Shown: piece after piece, positions 37,021-45,785 of the stretch
Layout of the letters: the number at the start of each line of letters is the position of its first letter
Numbering within the stretch: the stretch's first letter is position 1
DNA from: Escherichia marmotae
GTDB taxonomy: Bacteria > Pseudomonadota > Gammaproteobacteria > Enterobacterales > Enterobacteriaceae
Assembly (NCBI RefSeq): GCF_002900365.1
Contig: NZ_CP025980.1
Coordinates: 1-64,000, forward strand
Length of the DNA: 64,000 bases
Reading direction: 5' to 3'
Position numbers and translations under genes: made by a program
Notes under the pieces: generated by a model
The model's input: only the letters and a program-made list of their open reading frames with translations
The model's database searches: none
Told to the model about the DNA's origin: nothing

Positions 37021-37040
37021 TTGTACAATAATAAGTACAA
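37021..37040 (+). promoter_or_regulatory. yefM-yoeB operator palindrome
   Basis: TTGTACAATAATAAGTACAA is an inverted repeat just before the yefM ribosome binding site (AAAGGAG). YefM-YoeB complexes repress their operon through palindromes containing TGTACA. Confidence 0.65.
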
Positions 37041-37054
37041 CAAAGGAGATTAAC

Positions 37055-37306
37055 ATGCGTACCATCAGCTATAGCGAAGCACGCCAGAATTTATCTTCAA
37101 CGATGCTGAGAGCTGTTGAAGATAACGCCCCAATTCTGATCACTCGTCAGAACGGAGAGGCTTGTGTTCTTATGTCGCTCGAAGAATATAACTCCCTCGA
37201 AGAAACTGCGTATCTTCTGCGATCCCCTACTAACGCCCGGAGGTTGATGGATTCAATCGATAGTCTAAAATCAGGAAGAGGCACGGAAAAGGATATCATT
37301 GAGTGA
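37055..37306 (+). CDS. yefM: YefM antitoxin
   Basis: 83 residues nearly identical to E. coli YefM: RTISYSEARQNLSSTMLRAV, APILITRQNGEACVLMSLEE and a C-terminal part that neutralises YoeB. It binds the operator through its N-terminal Phd/YefM fold. It overlaps yoeB by 4 bp. On a plasmid the pair acts as an addiction module. Confidence 0.95.
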   Translation: MRTISYSEARQNLSSTMLRAVEDNAPILITRQNGEACVLMSLEEYNSLEETAYLLRSPTNARRLMDSIDSLKSGRGTEKDIIE

Positions 37307-37557
37307 AACTAACCTGGTCTGAGGAAGCGTGGGACGATTATCTGTATTGGCAGGAGACGGATAAGCGCATGGTTAAAAAGATCAATGAACTAATCAAGGA
37401 CACCCGTAGAACTCCGTTTGAAGGTAAAGGAAAACCAGAGCCCTTAAAGCATAATCTCTCGGGCTTTTGGTCCCGACGAATTACAGAAGAGCACCGGCTG
37501 GTATATGCAGTCACTGACGATTCAATGCTAATTGCGGCATGCCGTTACCACTATTGA
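37303..37557 (+). CDS. yoeB: YoeB toxin (ribosome-dependent mRNA interferase)
   Basis: 84 residues, GTG start overlapping yefM. It has the RelE-type fold with family residues in SEEAWDDYLYWQETDKR, RRITEEHRLVY and the C-terminal CRYHY. It cleaves mRNA in the ribosomal A site when YefM is degraded. Full length and apparently functional. Confidence 0.95.
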   Translation: MKLTWSEEAWDDYLYWQETDKRMVKKINELIKDTRRTPFEGKGKPEPLKHNLSGFWSRRITEEHRLVYAVTDDSMLIAACRYHY

Positions 37558-37585
37558 GGCCGCGCCAAAGACAGTTGCTCTTTCG

Positions 37586-37843
37586 TCACGTATTGTCAAT
37601 GGATGCCTCTATCTGTTCCCGCAACCCCGTATCGTATGCCACAGCTTCATGTTCCCGTTTAAGTGCCGCCGACCTGTCCGGTCTGGGGGGGCGGTTCTGA
37701 CTCTCCAGACTATAATTGGAAGCATCAACGTCAAACTGCGCGATCCCGACGTCTTTCGGGTAAATGACCAACGTTTTCAGCTTTTGAATAACCGGATCTG
37801 ACAACTGCGCTGCCAGAGGTCGTTTATTTAACCCGAACTTCAC
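37586..37843 (-). CDS. hypothetical protein
   Basis: 85 residues from a GTG start with GGAGG 9 bp upstream. The composition is ordinary for a soluble protein (KTLVIYPKDVGIAQFDVDAS). I do not recognise a family. It lies directly downstream of a second small frame at 37846-38010, as if in one transcript, between the yoeB toxin gene and the T2SS block. Confidence 0.45.
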   Translation of the reverse strand: MKFGLNKRPLAAQLSDPVIQKLKTLVIYPKDVGIAQFDVDASNYSLESQNRPPRPDRSAALKREHEAVAYDTGLREQIEASIDNT

Positions 37844-37845
37844 TG

Positions 37846-38010
37846 TTAGTGCCCTCCTCCGGACGTACCCACTACGTGGGCCGCACGGACAGCATTGGCC
37901 TCAACCTGACGGTGCAGCGTGGTGTGAGCCTTGCTGCGATACCCTGCGGGCTTAACGCGATGCCGACGCATAAATGACTCTGACGGCCTGTTTACGTGGA
38001 GATACACCAT
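37846..38010 (-). CDS. small hypothetical protein
   Basis: 54 codons, basic (SESFMRRHRVKPAGYRSKAH), ending 2 bp before the GTG of the next gene, with that gene's GGAGG inside its 3' end. The overlap of stop and ribosome binding site suggests translational coupling. No ribosome binding site is obvious for its own ATG; a start at Met14 is also possible. Confidence 0.35.
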   Translation of the reverse strand: MVYLHVNRPSESFMRRHRVKPAGYRSKAHTTLHRQVEANAVRAAHVVGTSGGGH

Positions 38011-38224
38011 AACATCCAATCATACTTCTGACAGATAGCACATTAGTTACAACATACTATTCTTTAACAAAAACCCCCGAATATCTTGGTTTGAGACCTC
38101 GTGATTTTTTAGGGGATCGTTAGGGCATTGTGGTGGCATGACGCGGGGGTTTTGATGAGCTTCCATTAGAATGTTGTAACTAATTATAGTCCGCCGGAAG
38201 GCGCTGAGTAAGAATCACGGTAAT

Positions 38225-38347
38225 TCAGGATCTTCGTTTACCTGTAATCTCATAAGTACCAGCAGACTCAGGAAGAATAGTCTCCCCGGATACAACAATG
38301 GTGAGGCTATATTCCTGTATGGCTTTCGTCTCTTTTTTGTACATCAT
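38225..38347 (-). CDS. small hypothetical ORF at the T2SS boundary
   Basis: 40 codons, starting MMYKKETKAIQEYSLTIVVS and ending ETILPESAGTYEITGKRRS. Possibly the 3' end of a larger lost gene. It lies 26 bp after gspM on the same strand, in an otherwise gene-free 360-bp region (38011-38372). Confidence 0.3.
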   Translation of the reverse strand: MMYKKETKAIQEYSLTIVVSGETILPESAGTYEITGKRRS

Positions 38348-38372
38348 ACCGGGGTTAAGTGGATGACAATAT

Positions 38373-38909
38373 CTACCCTCGTCCAAATTCCAGCCGTTGC
38401 ACATTCACCATTCCCGGCTTTTCGCCTGCACTGACATCAATTTGCTTAACCCGCAACGCATACTTTTCGTTCAGCACGTTTAACCAACTTAGCAGATCAT
38501 TAAAAACCACAGGATCAATCCAGACCTGAATATTCTCCCCGCGCTCAGCTATTCGCATGATTACAACAGAATGCTCGGAAGCACAGTCACTGATTACCCG
38601 CGATACCTGCACAGGCGTTGTTATGCCAGATTTGCGTGCTGCAACAATATCTGGCACGGCACTCTTCAACTGGGTGTTCATCGCCAAAAACTGCTGCAAT
38701 ATTGTCTCATTTTGCTCAACCCGTTGATTAAGCGGTTGCCAAATAAGTGCGTAATAGCCCGCGCAAAACAGGAACACCACCGCGGCCAGTAACATGCCCT
38801 TTTCTCGCGGCGAACGCCCCGACAGGTGTTGTGTGAGCCAGTGTTCACCACGACTTAACAGGGGCTCACACCATTGCTGAAAACAGTGAATAATTTTATC
38901 GCGTAACAT
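38373..38909 (-). CDS. gspM: T2SS protein GspM
   Basis: 178-residue bitopic inner-membrane protein: a short cytoplasmic N-terminus, one membrane helix (about residues 38-55, GMLLAAVVFLFCAGYYALIW) and a periplasmic domain. It pairs with GspL to link the GspE ATPase to the pseudopilus. Last gene of the operon, overlapping gspL by 14 bp. Confidence 0.92.
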   Translation of the reverse strand: MLRDKIIHCFQQWCEPLLSRGEHWLTQHLSGRSPREKGMLLAAVVFLFCAGYYALIWQPLNQRVEQNETILQQFLAMNTQLKSAVPDIVAARKSGITTPVQVSRVISDCASEHSVVIMRIAERGENIQVWIDPVVFNDLLSWLNVLNEKYALRVKQIDVSAGEKPGMVNVQRLEFGRG

Positions 38910-40089
38910 GTTCTCTCCTCCGCAACGTTACACCACCGGAAATCGCATCCCCCTCTTTCTGTAACGCGTCCTGTTGCACAGAATAATCTGCCGCCAGTAT
39001 GGTTCGTAGTTTGTCAAAGCTGGCAAAGTTAGCGGCCCGTAGCTGGAGGTGAAGCGTCTGGCGTTTTTGATCAAAGGTGAACCCCCGTATTTCAATGTCG
39101 GAAAGTGATGCCGACTTCAGGGTACTGGCGATCGCAGACAATTCTTCGAGCAGATCGGTATCATCGACCTGCGGGCGATATTTTTTCAGCGCCATCGAGA
39201 CCTGGGAGCGCAGATTTACAATCCGCTTCTGTTCAGGGAACAGCGTTAAGAATTGTTTCTCGACCTGCGCGCGACTTTGCGCCACCTGTCCGCTGGCGCT
39301 CCATAATGTCACGCCTCGTTCCACTGCCAGCGCAACCAGGAGCAGCAATACCGGCAGAATCATCCCCCGCCAGCGCGCCCACTGTTTTCGGTAACTGACG
39401 CGAGGTAGCCACGGTCCGATCAGTAGGTTCCCTTCAGGCTCTCCATATGTGGTAATGGCTGGCAGAACCGCAACTGTCAGTCGTTCGGCGTTTGCACCAG
39501 CCCATGTGGATAACTCTTCCGGCTCGATCCCGCCCACGGTCAGCGTAAGCGGTGACTCTTGCTCATTGATCTGAGCGCGAAGCATTACCGGGGCCAGCGC
39601 CCGCCCGGCGCTCCATCCACGGCATTCATCAATTCGGCAGATAACCCTTTGCGCATCGCCAACCATATATCCACAAGGAATGGACATCCAGTCCGGTGCG
39701 ACGGTGGCACGGGTGATGCCGTTTGCCTGCATCCACGGCACAATATTGCGCATATGCTGCTGGTGAATCACCGCCACAGTTGCCAGTTGCTGGTCAATTT
39801 TTAACGGCGCAAAATGCAGCTCGTCAATATCCTGGTTCAGATCTTCTTCAAGTAATGCGGGCAGAATAGTTAGTACCTTCTTGCGGGCGACATCAGGCAG
39901 TTCAACCTGCCAGATGCTGATCCATTCGCCGGGAATGTAGAGTCGAATCGTATCTGTTTGCAGCCATTGCAGGAGACGTTCATCGGCGACGTCAGGCCAG
40001 ACGCCGTGTTCCGCGTCGGTTGTACGGCGTTGCCAGCGAATAGGATCAGAGGCGCAAAACGGGAAAAAAATCTCAAAAACGGAACTCAC
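38896..40089 (-). CDS. gspL: T2SS protein GspL
   Basis: 397 residues: an actin-like cytoplasmic domain (about 1-230) that holds GspE, a membrane helix near residue 247 (GMILPVLLLLVALAVERGV) and a ferredoxin-like periplasmic domain. It overlaps gspK and gspM by a few bases, so the three are translated together. Confidence 0.93.
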   Translation of the reverse strand: MSSVFEIFFPFCASDPIRWQRRTTDAEHGVWPDVADERLLQWLQTDTIRLYIPGEWISIWQVELPDVARKKVLTILPALLEEDLNQDIDELHFAPLKIDQQLATVAVIHQQHMRNIVPWMQANGITRATVAPDWMSIPCGYMVGDAQRVICRIDECRGWSAGRALAPVMLRAQINEQESPLTLTVGGIEPEELSTWAGANAERLTVAVLPAITTYGEPEGNLLIGPWLPRVSYRKQWARWRGMILPVLLLLVALAVERGVTLWSASGQVAQSRAQVEKQFLTLFPEQKRIVNLRSQVSMALKKYRPQVDDTDLLEELSAIASTLKSASLSDIEIRGFTFDQKRQTLHLQLRAANFASFDKLRTILAADYSVQQDALQKEGDAISGGVTLRRREHVTR

Positions 40090-41066
40090 TCACTTTCTCC
40101 TGTCTGATGCCAGAGCACCGAAAAGTGTTGTGGACCCATGCGGACAATTAGTGATTTCATCGTCAGTTCAATCTCATTCACGGTGATATCTGAATGCAGC
40201 CAGAAGTAATTACTGCCCACGCTCAGGACGGTTTTTAGCTGTTTTTTCGTACGCTCATCGACGTCAACAAGTAGCGGATGCGCGAGAAACTGATCGACAT
40301 CTTCCCAACCTTTCCCCGGACGTTGTTGTAATAATGCCCGCGCCTGGGCGGAGTTTAACCACGGGTCGAACAGTGCCTCAATAATCACACTTTGCGCGAC
40401 GTCTAAGGTGTTGATGTTTATTTGCTGGCTGTTCATCGGCAACGCACAGACCAGCGGTTTGAGTTTTTGATAGAGCCCGGCGTCCATTCCCTGCACGACA
40501 CGCATCTCGCTGATATCAGCCAGCGGCTGATTAGCGGCGTAAAAAGGTACCGGGCGAGCGAGATATTCACTGTCTTCACGGCCCAGACGCGTTTGCACGC
40601 TGCTGTCTTCGTCAATAAATTCCCACAGGCTTTCTGCAATCAGTTCGGCCCGATAAGCAGGCACCTCAAGGCGCGAGATCAGGGCAATCAGTTGTTGTAC
40701 CGCGAGCGGACGCGACGTCTTCGTCGGGTGAGCAAGTGCATTCAGGTTAAAGCAGGCCTGCGCGTCGCGCAGGGTGACGGCAATTTGCCCCTGCGGTAGT
40801 GGGAAAAAACGGGGGCCGGCGGCCCACGGCTGCGACAGATGCACACGTTTTTCATTTTTCAGGCTCAGACTGAGTGCGCTCAGGGCCAGGCTTTCTGCAC
40901 TGGCGCTATACCACAGCGCCTGCTGGTACTCCTGCTGGCTGCGCGTTCTCCCCAGTTGATGCTGCATCCCCCCGGAAAGTGTGATGGTTACCAGCATTAT
41001 GACCGCCAGCAATACCAGCACCACGACCAGTGCCATTCCGCGTTTTGGTGGTGAGATGATCATCAT
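40086..41066 (-). CDS. gspK: T2SS minor pseudopilin GspK
   Basis: 326 residues with a prepilin leader (KRGMALVVVLVLLAVIMLVT). GspK caps the pseudopilus with GspI and GspJ. As usual for GspK, the residue after the cleavage site lacks the conserved Glu at position 5 of other pseudopilins. Its start overlaps the gspJ stop. Confidence 0.93.
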   Translation of the reverse strand: MMIISPPKRGMALVVVLVLLAVIMLVTITLSGGMQHQLGRTRSQQEYQQALWYSASAESLALSALSLSLKNEKRVHLSQPWAAGPRFFPLPQGQIAVTLRDAQACFNLNALAHPTKTSRPLAVQQLIALISRLEVPAYRAELIAESLWEFIDEDSSVQTRLGREDSEYLARPVPFYAANQPLADISEMRVVQGMDAGLYQKLKPLVCALPMNSQQININTLDVAQSVIIEALFDPWLNSAQARALLQQRPGKGWEDVDQFLAHPLLVDVDERTKKQLKTVLSVGSNYFWLHSDITVNEIELTMKSLIVRMGPQHFSVLWHQTGESE

Positions 41067-41665
41067 AATTGCGGCCCGCGTAACAACCAGACGCGTTCAA
41101 TATCGCCCCATTGCGGTGAATGCAGGGTCATGCGTACCGCCACAGGGAGCGCCTGCTGTGATGCCCCGCTCTTCTGCCAGCGCGTGCCATCGTAGAACTG
41201 CAAACGGAGCGAATCCGCTGGGATTAATTTTTGCTTTGTCGGCTTCACGCTTCCTGCCGCATCGACCACCGGCCAGGACAACCGTTCGAGGTAACCGTCA
41301 TGAATGCGGTAACCGACAGTGAGCAGATTACTGCGCGGCAGGTGCATCAACGGATTGACCACGCCACTACGCACAAAACGTATCCCTTCACTTTCGGACG
41401 CCAGGACGCCATTTCCGACAAGTAACGCCGGTTCCCGCTGCCCCTGATCGCCTCTTACCGGGCGCGGCATCATTTGGGTCAGATCGTGAGTCAGAAAACT
41501 CATCGTTTGCTGCATGAGGTTTAGTTTTTGATCGTGTTCAGCGACAGCACTATTCACGCGTGTGACGCCGTTTGTTACCTGCTGCGCCATCAGCGCCAGC
41601 GAAGCAAAAATAGCGATTGCAACCAGCATTTCCAGTAACGTAAAACCAGAGCAAATCCTTCTCAC
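41063..41665 (-). CDS. gspJ: T2SS minor pseudopilin GspJ
   Basis: 200 residues with the prepilin signature CSGFTLLEMLVAIAIF near the N-terminus. Cleaved and methylated by PppA. Forms the tip complex with GspI and GspK. Overlaps gspI by 4 bp. Confidence 0.93.
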   Translation of the reverse strand: MRRICSGFTLLEMLVAIAIFASLALMAQQVTNGVTRVNSAVAEHDQKLNLMQQTMSFLTHDLTQMMPRPVRGDQGQREPALLVGNGVLASESEGIRFVRSGVVNPLMHLPRSNLLTVGYRIHDGYLERLSWPVVDAAGSVKPTKQKLIPADSLRLQFYDGTRWQKSGASQQALPVAVRMTLHSPQWGDIERVWLLRGPQL

Positions 41666-42033
41666 TGCGGGCCTCCGGTGGCGCTAAACCAGGCACGTCG
41701 TGACTGTATGATCTGCGAAAAGTCTTCGTGACGACTGACTTCAATATCCACCGCCTGGAGCAGCGCATTGCCTGTATTCAGTGGGATCGTTCGCCAGTAC
41801 CAGCGGTTTCCTGCCATTTCACTCTCGCCCTGATGCCTGACAGCCCGCTGCTCGCGGTTCATCAGGTAGAACAGTGCGGTCTGATTTTCGGCTACCCAGC
41901 CAGCTACCGTTTTCTCCTCAAGAATTTGCTGATTACTCAGCGCACCGCTGGCAATCTGTAACACCGCCGTAGCAGCCAGCGCAAAAATCGCCAGCGCGAT
42001 CATCACTTCCAGCAAGGTAAAACCGCGCTTCAT
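41662..42033 (-). CDS. gspI: T2SS minor pseudopilin GspI
   Basis: 123 residues with prepilin signature KRGFTLLEVMIALAIFAL. Starts the tip complex of the pseudopilus. Overlaps gspH and gspJ by 4 bp each. Confidence 0.93.
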   Translation of the reverse strand: MKRGFTLLEVMIALAIFALAATAVLQIASGALSNQQILEEKTVAGWVAENQTALFYLMNREQRAVRHQGESEMAGNRWYWRTIPLNTGNALLQAVDIEVSRHEDFSQIIQSRRAWFSATGGPQ

Positions 42034-42593
42034 GGCATCCTCTCATCACATTGACTGAGAGATAACGCGCCATCGTGCGCCAGTTTTACCGCCCAACATG
42101 CGTTTTGCGCCGCAGAGTAAAAACGCAGCGTAAACGGCGTGGTGGGTTCAAAAGGTGAGAAATGGATTTGCGGCGTCTTCTTTTTCGCCTCTTTTTGTAG
42201 CTCCAGTTCAATATCGTGCAGTGTAAGGCGGCGACGTTGCAGCTCCAGCGCATACTCCTTATGCCAGATATCACTTCCGTGTTGTAACAGCATCTGCACC
42301 TGCTTCGGCACCGTAACCTGTGCCGATAATCGGGTCGCAGATACGGGCAACCACTGCCCCTGGCGACGCTGCATAAACTGGTAGCCGGGCGGGTCGATTA
42401 GCACACCGAGTGTTTGCCCTTCGATCACTGCCTTGTCCTTAAACTGCGCAAAGCGAGTCAGAAAATCCTGCGCCGCTTTTTTCGCAGGCGATTCAGAATC
42501 GGTCGCAAAAGTCTGTACCACGCCTGCACTGGCAAGGCCGATCAGGAAAATCACCAGCATGATTTCCAGAAGAGTGAATCCGCGTCCAGGCAC
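42030..42593 (-). CDS. gspH: T2SS minor pseudopilin GspH
   Basis: 187 residues with prepilin signature GRGFTLLEIMLVIFLIGL. Links the tip complex to the GspG shaft. Starts 3 bp after the gspG stop. Confidence 0.93.
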   Translation of the reverse strand: MPGRGFTLLEIMLVIFLIGLASAGVVQTFATDSESPAKKAAQDFLTRFAQFKDKAVIEGQTLGVLIDPPGYQFMQRRQGQWLPVSATRLSAQVTVPKQVQMLLQHGSDIWHKEYALELQRRRLTLHDIELELQKEAKKKTPQIHFSPFEPTTPFTLRFYSAAQNACWAVKLAHDGALSLSQCDERMP

Positions 42594-42596
42594 TGA

Positions 42597-43052
42597 TTAC
42601 TGAAACTCCTGTAAATTCCAGTTACCGATATCTGCGGCAGCCCCTTCTCCGTTTTCCTGACCATCCGCCCCTAAGGTGTAAACATCAAACATCCCTTTTT
42701 CACCCGGACTGAGATACTGATAATCATTGCCCCACGGATCTTTTGGCAGTCGCTTGATGTACCCACCGGTACGATAATTGCGGGAATCAGCCATATTGGC
42801 CGGTTGCCGGATCAACGCCTCAAGTCCCTGTTCAGTAGTCGGATAACGCCCGTTATCCAGTCGGTACATATCCAGTGCATTTTCCAGCGCTACGATATCG
42901 CTAATGACTTTCTGCCGTTCCGCTTTCTCTTTGTTACCCAATAAGTTAGGCACGACAAGGCTTGCCAGAACGCCAAGAATAACAATCACCACCATCACTT
43001 CCAGTAGGGTAAAGCCTGCACGTGTTTTTTGCGTGAGGGATAACGAATTCAT
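42597..43052 (-). CDS. gspG: T2SS major pseudopilin GspG
   Basis: About 151 residues from the ATG at 43052, chosen because ACGGAG lies upstream; an in-frame ATG at 43079 would give an unnatural leader. The prepilin signature is RAGFTLLEVMVVIVILGVLA, followed by the calcium-binding loop region (DPWGNDYQYLSPGEKG). It forms the shaft whose growth pushes substrate through the GspD pore. Confidence 0.93.
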   Translation of the reverse strand: MNSLSLTQKTRAGFTLLEVMVVIVILGVLASLVVPNLLGNKEKAERQKVISDIVALENALDMYRLDNGRYPTTEQGLEALIRQPANMADSRNYRTGGYIKRLPKDPWGNDYQYLSPGEKGMFDVYTLGADGQENGEGAAADIGNWNLQEFQ

Positions 43053-43068
43053 GTGATAACTCCGTAAA

Positions 43069-44292
43069 TTACATTCCAACCATATTGTTCAGTTGCAGCA
43101 TTGGCTCGAGGATTGCGATGATGATAAACAGCACCACGCCCGCCATCACCACCACCAGTGCCGGTTCAAATAGCCCTAACGCCAGCCCTACCTGAGTATC
43201 AAACTCCCGTTCCTGGTTGACCGCTGCCTGCTCAAGCATTGTTTCCAGTTCGCCGCTCTGTTCACCGGAGGCGATCATGTACAGCATCATCGATGGGAAC
43301 AGACGCAGATCTGCCAGCGCAGCGCGCAGACTGCTTCCTTCGCGAACGCGATCTGCCGCCCGCAACAGTTGTTGCTCGACATAACGATTTGCCGACACAG
43401 CGGCAGCGGTCTGAATGCCTTCCAGTAGCGGAACACTGCTGGCGGTGAGGATGCTTAAAGTGCGGGAAAAGCGCGCCGTATTCAGCCCGCGAGCGACCCG
43501 TCCCGTCACGGGCAGGCGCAGCAGGATTTTATCCCAGCGCAGGCGTATCGCAGGATTTTTGAGTAGCCGTTGCCCCAACACCAGAAGCCCAAGCAATCCC
43601 GCCAGCCAGTAAACGCCGCTGGCCTGTAACGCATCGCTCATGGCGATGAGCGTGCGAGTGGAGGCAGGTAGCACGTGTCCGAGATGATCAAACTGTTCGA
43701 TGATTTTCGGCACCACCGCCGTCAGCAAAATAGTGACCACGCCCGTTGCCACTACCAACAGCACTAGCGGGTAGAGCATGGCCTGAAGCAGGCGTGATTT
43801 CAGACGCTGCCGCTGTTCGGTGTAATCTGCCAGGCGATTGAGCACCACGGCGAGATATCCGGATTTTTCTCCGGCAGCGACCATCGAACAAAACAGGGAA
43901 TCAAAGATTCTGGGATGTTCGCGCAGGCTATCTGACAGGGTATAACCTTCCTGAATCCGGCTGCGCAGCGCCATCCCGAGGCTTTTTACATGCAGCTTTT
44001 CACTTTGCTCACTGACCGCCTGTAAGCAGGTTTCCAGCGGCATTGCTGCCTGTACTAACGTTGCCAGCTGGCGAGTGAACAGCGCCAGATCTGCCGCCGC
44101 CACGCGACGATGTGCGTGCCGCCGACGCGGCAACATCCCCCCTGTCGAAGCATTTAGCCGTGCTTCAATGTGCACAGGTATAAGATCTTTACCGCGTAAC
44201 AACTGACGGGCATGACGCGCGGAATCCGCCTCAATCATGCCTTTGGTTTTGCGACCATTACGTTGTAGCGCCTGATAGTAAAACAGTGCCAT
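43069..44292 (-). CDS. gspF: T2SS inner-membrane platform protein GspF
   Basis: 407 residues with two GspF domains and three membrane helices (LVLLVVATGVVTILLTAVVP; ASGVYWLAGLLGLLVLGQ; a C-terminal helix ALVVVMAGVVLFIIIAILEP). Core of the assembly platform. Its start overlaps the gspE stop by 1 bp. Confidence 0.93.
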   Translation of the reverse strand: MALFYYQALQRNGRKTKGMIEADSARHARQLLRGKDLIPVHIEARLNASTGGMLPRRRHAHRRVAAADLALFTRQLATLVQAAMPLETCLQAVSEQSEKLHVKSLGMALRSRIQEGYTLSDSLREHPRIFDSLFCSMVAAGEKSGYLAVVLNRLADYTEQRQRLKSRLLQAMLYPLVLLVVATGVVTILLTAVVPKIIEQFDHLGHVLPASTRTLIAMSDALQASGVYWLAGLLGLLVLGQRLLKNPAIRLRWDKILLRLPVTGRVARGLNTARFSRTLSILTASSVPLLEGIQTAAAVSANRYVEQQLLRAADRVREGSSLRAALADLRLFPSMMLYMIASGEQSGELETMLEQAAVNQEREFDTQVGLALGLFEPALVVVMAGVVLFIIIAILEPMLQLNNMVGM

Positions 44293-45785
44293 TACGCCTC
44301 CATTGTGACCCGCAGAACTTCATCGAGAGAGGTTTCACCGGCAAGTACTTTCTCAATGCCGTTGCTGCGGATGCCCGAAGAGTGTTGCCGGACATAACGT
44401 TCCAGCTCCAGTTCTCCGGCCTGACGGTGGATCAAATCACGCAATGTGGCATCCACCACGATCAGCTCATGGATGGCGGTACGTCCGCGAAAACCTTTGT
44501 GATTACAGGCGGGGCATCCCTGCGGATGGTACAGAGTGACGGTACGCGCGTCGGTAATTCCCAGCAGGCGTTTTTCTTCGTCAGTTGCAGGCGCGGGCTG
44601 GCGGCAGTCAGGGCACAGCGTGCGAACCAGTCGCTGCGCCATCACGCCCGTCAGACTGGAAGAGAGCAGGAAAGGCTCGACGCCCATATCCTGCAGACGC
44701 GTGATCGCCCCCACCGCCGTGTTGGTATGCAGCGTGGAAAGAACCAGGTGCCCTGTAAGCGATGCCTGGACTGCGATTTCTGCGGTTTCGGTATCGCGGA
44801 TTTCACCGACCATCACCACATCCGGGTCCTGACGCAAAATCGCACGCAGGCCACGGGCGAAGGTCATACCGACGCGGGTGTTAACCTGCGTCTGACCGAT
44901 CCCTTCAATCATGTATTCGATGGGGTCTTCAACCGTGAGAATGTTGCGCGAGTGGTTGTTCAGCTCCTGCAACCCAGCGTACAGCGTGGTGCTTTTGCCG
45001 GAACCTGTCGGCCCCGTCACCAGAAAGATGCCGTGCGGTTTATGCAATAACTGGCACAACTGCGCGCTCAGTTCATGACTCAGCCCCAGACGCTCCAGCG
45101 TCAGGCTGGCCTGGTTTTTGTCCAGCAGTCGCAGTACCACGCGCTCGCCCCAGGCGGATGGCATGGTGGAGACGCGCACATCAATCGCCCGACCGCCCAG
45201 CAGCAGCGCAATGCGTCCATCCTGCGGCACGCGCTTTTCGGCGATATCCAGCCGCGCCATCACCTTGATACGCGATACCAGCAGCGAGGCCAGTTTGCGC
45301 CCGGGGCGCAGCATTTCATGTAATGTGCCGTCAACGCGAAAACGGATCACCAGACTCTTTTCAAACGTCTCGATGTGGATATCCGACGCGCCTTCTTTAA
45401 TCGCCTCTGTCAGCATGGCGTTGATCAGTTTGATGATCGGCGCATCGTCATCACTTTCCAGCAGATCTTCCGTTTCCGGCAGTTCTTCTGCGAGGGTAAA
45501 AAAGCCCTCAGCAGAACCGAGATCTTCCATCAACTGGCGAGCCTCGGAAGAGTCCCGCTGCCAGACCGCATTCATCCGCTGTTCAAATTCGGCCTCGTCG
45601 ATTTGCCGCAGCGTAAAAGGCGCGTTCAGCCCCCGCTGTAGCTCCTGCAGGACAGAGAGCGACAGCGGATGAACATGAAGGATCGCCAGCGCGTCTTCAC
45701 ACCATGCCACCAGACTGAACCGCCGGCTGAAACTGTAGGGCAGACGCACGGTGTTAGCGGTGGTTTCCTGTGCTACAGGCACCAT
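44292..45785 (-). CDS. gspE: T2SS ATPase GspE
   Basis: 497-residue cytoplasmic hexameric ATPase that powers pseudopilus growth. The Walker A is GPTGSGKSTTLYAG, with the Asp box VEDPIEYMIEGIGQ and Walker B DPDVVMVGEIRD, then the tetracysteine zinc motif CPDC..CPAC. Overlaps the gspD stop by 1 bp. Confidence 0.95.
   Translation of the reverse strand: MVPVAQETTANTVRLPYSFSRRFSLVAWCEDALAILHVHPLSLSVLQELQRGLNAPFTLRQIDEAEFEQRMNAVWQRDSSEARQLMEDLGSAEGFFTLAEELPETEDLLESDDDAPIIKLINAMLTEAIKEGASDIHIETFEKSLVIRFRVDGTLHEMLRPGRKLASLLVSRIKVMARLDIAEKRVPQDGRIALLLGGRAIDVRVSTMPSAWGERVVLRLLDKNQASLTLERLGLSHELSAQLCQLLHKPHGIFLVTGPTGSGKSTTLYAGLQELNNHSRNILTVEDPIEYMIEGIGQTQVNTRVGMTFARGLRAILRQDPDVVMVGEIRDTETAEIAVQASLTGHLVLSTLHTNTAVGAITRLQDMGVEPFLLSSSLTGVMAQRLVRTLCPDCRQPAPATDEEKRLLGITDARTVTLYHPQGCPACNHKGFRGRTAIHELIVVDATLRDLIHRQAGELELERYVRQHSSGIRSNGIEKVLAGETSLDEVLRVTMEA

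Noticed and set aside
44286..45050. 254-aa plus-strand ORF
   Set aside because: Antisense to gspE, which has complete ATPase motifs.
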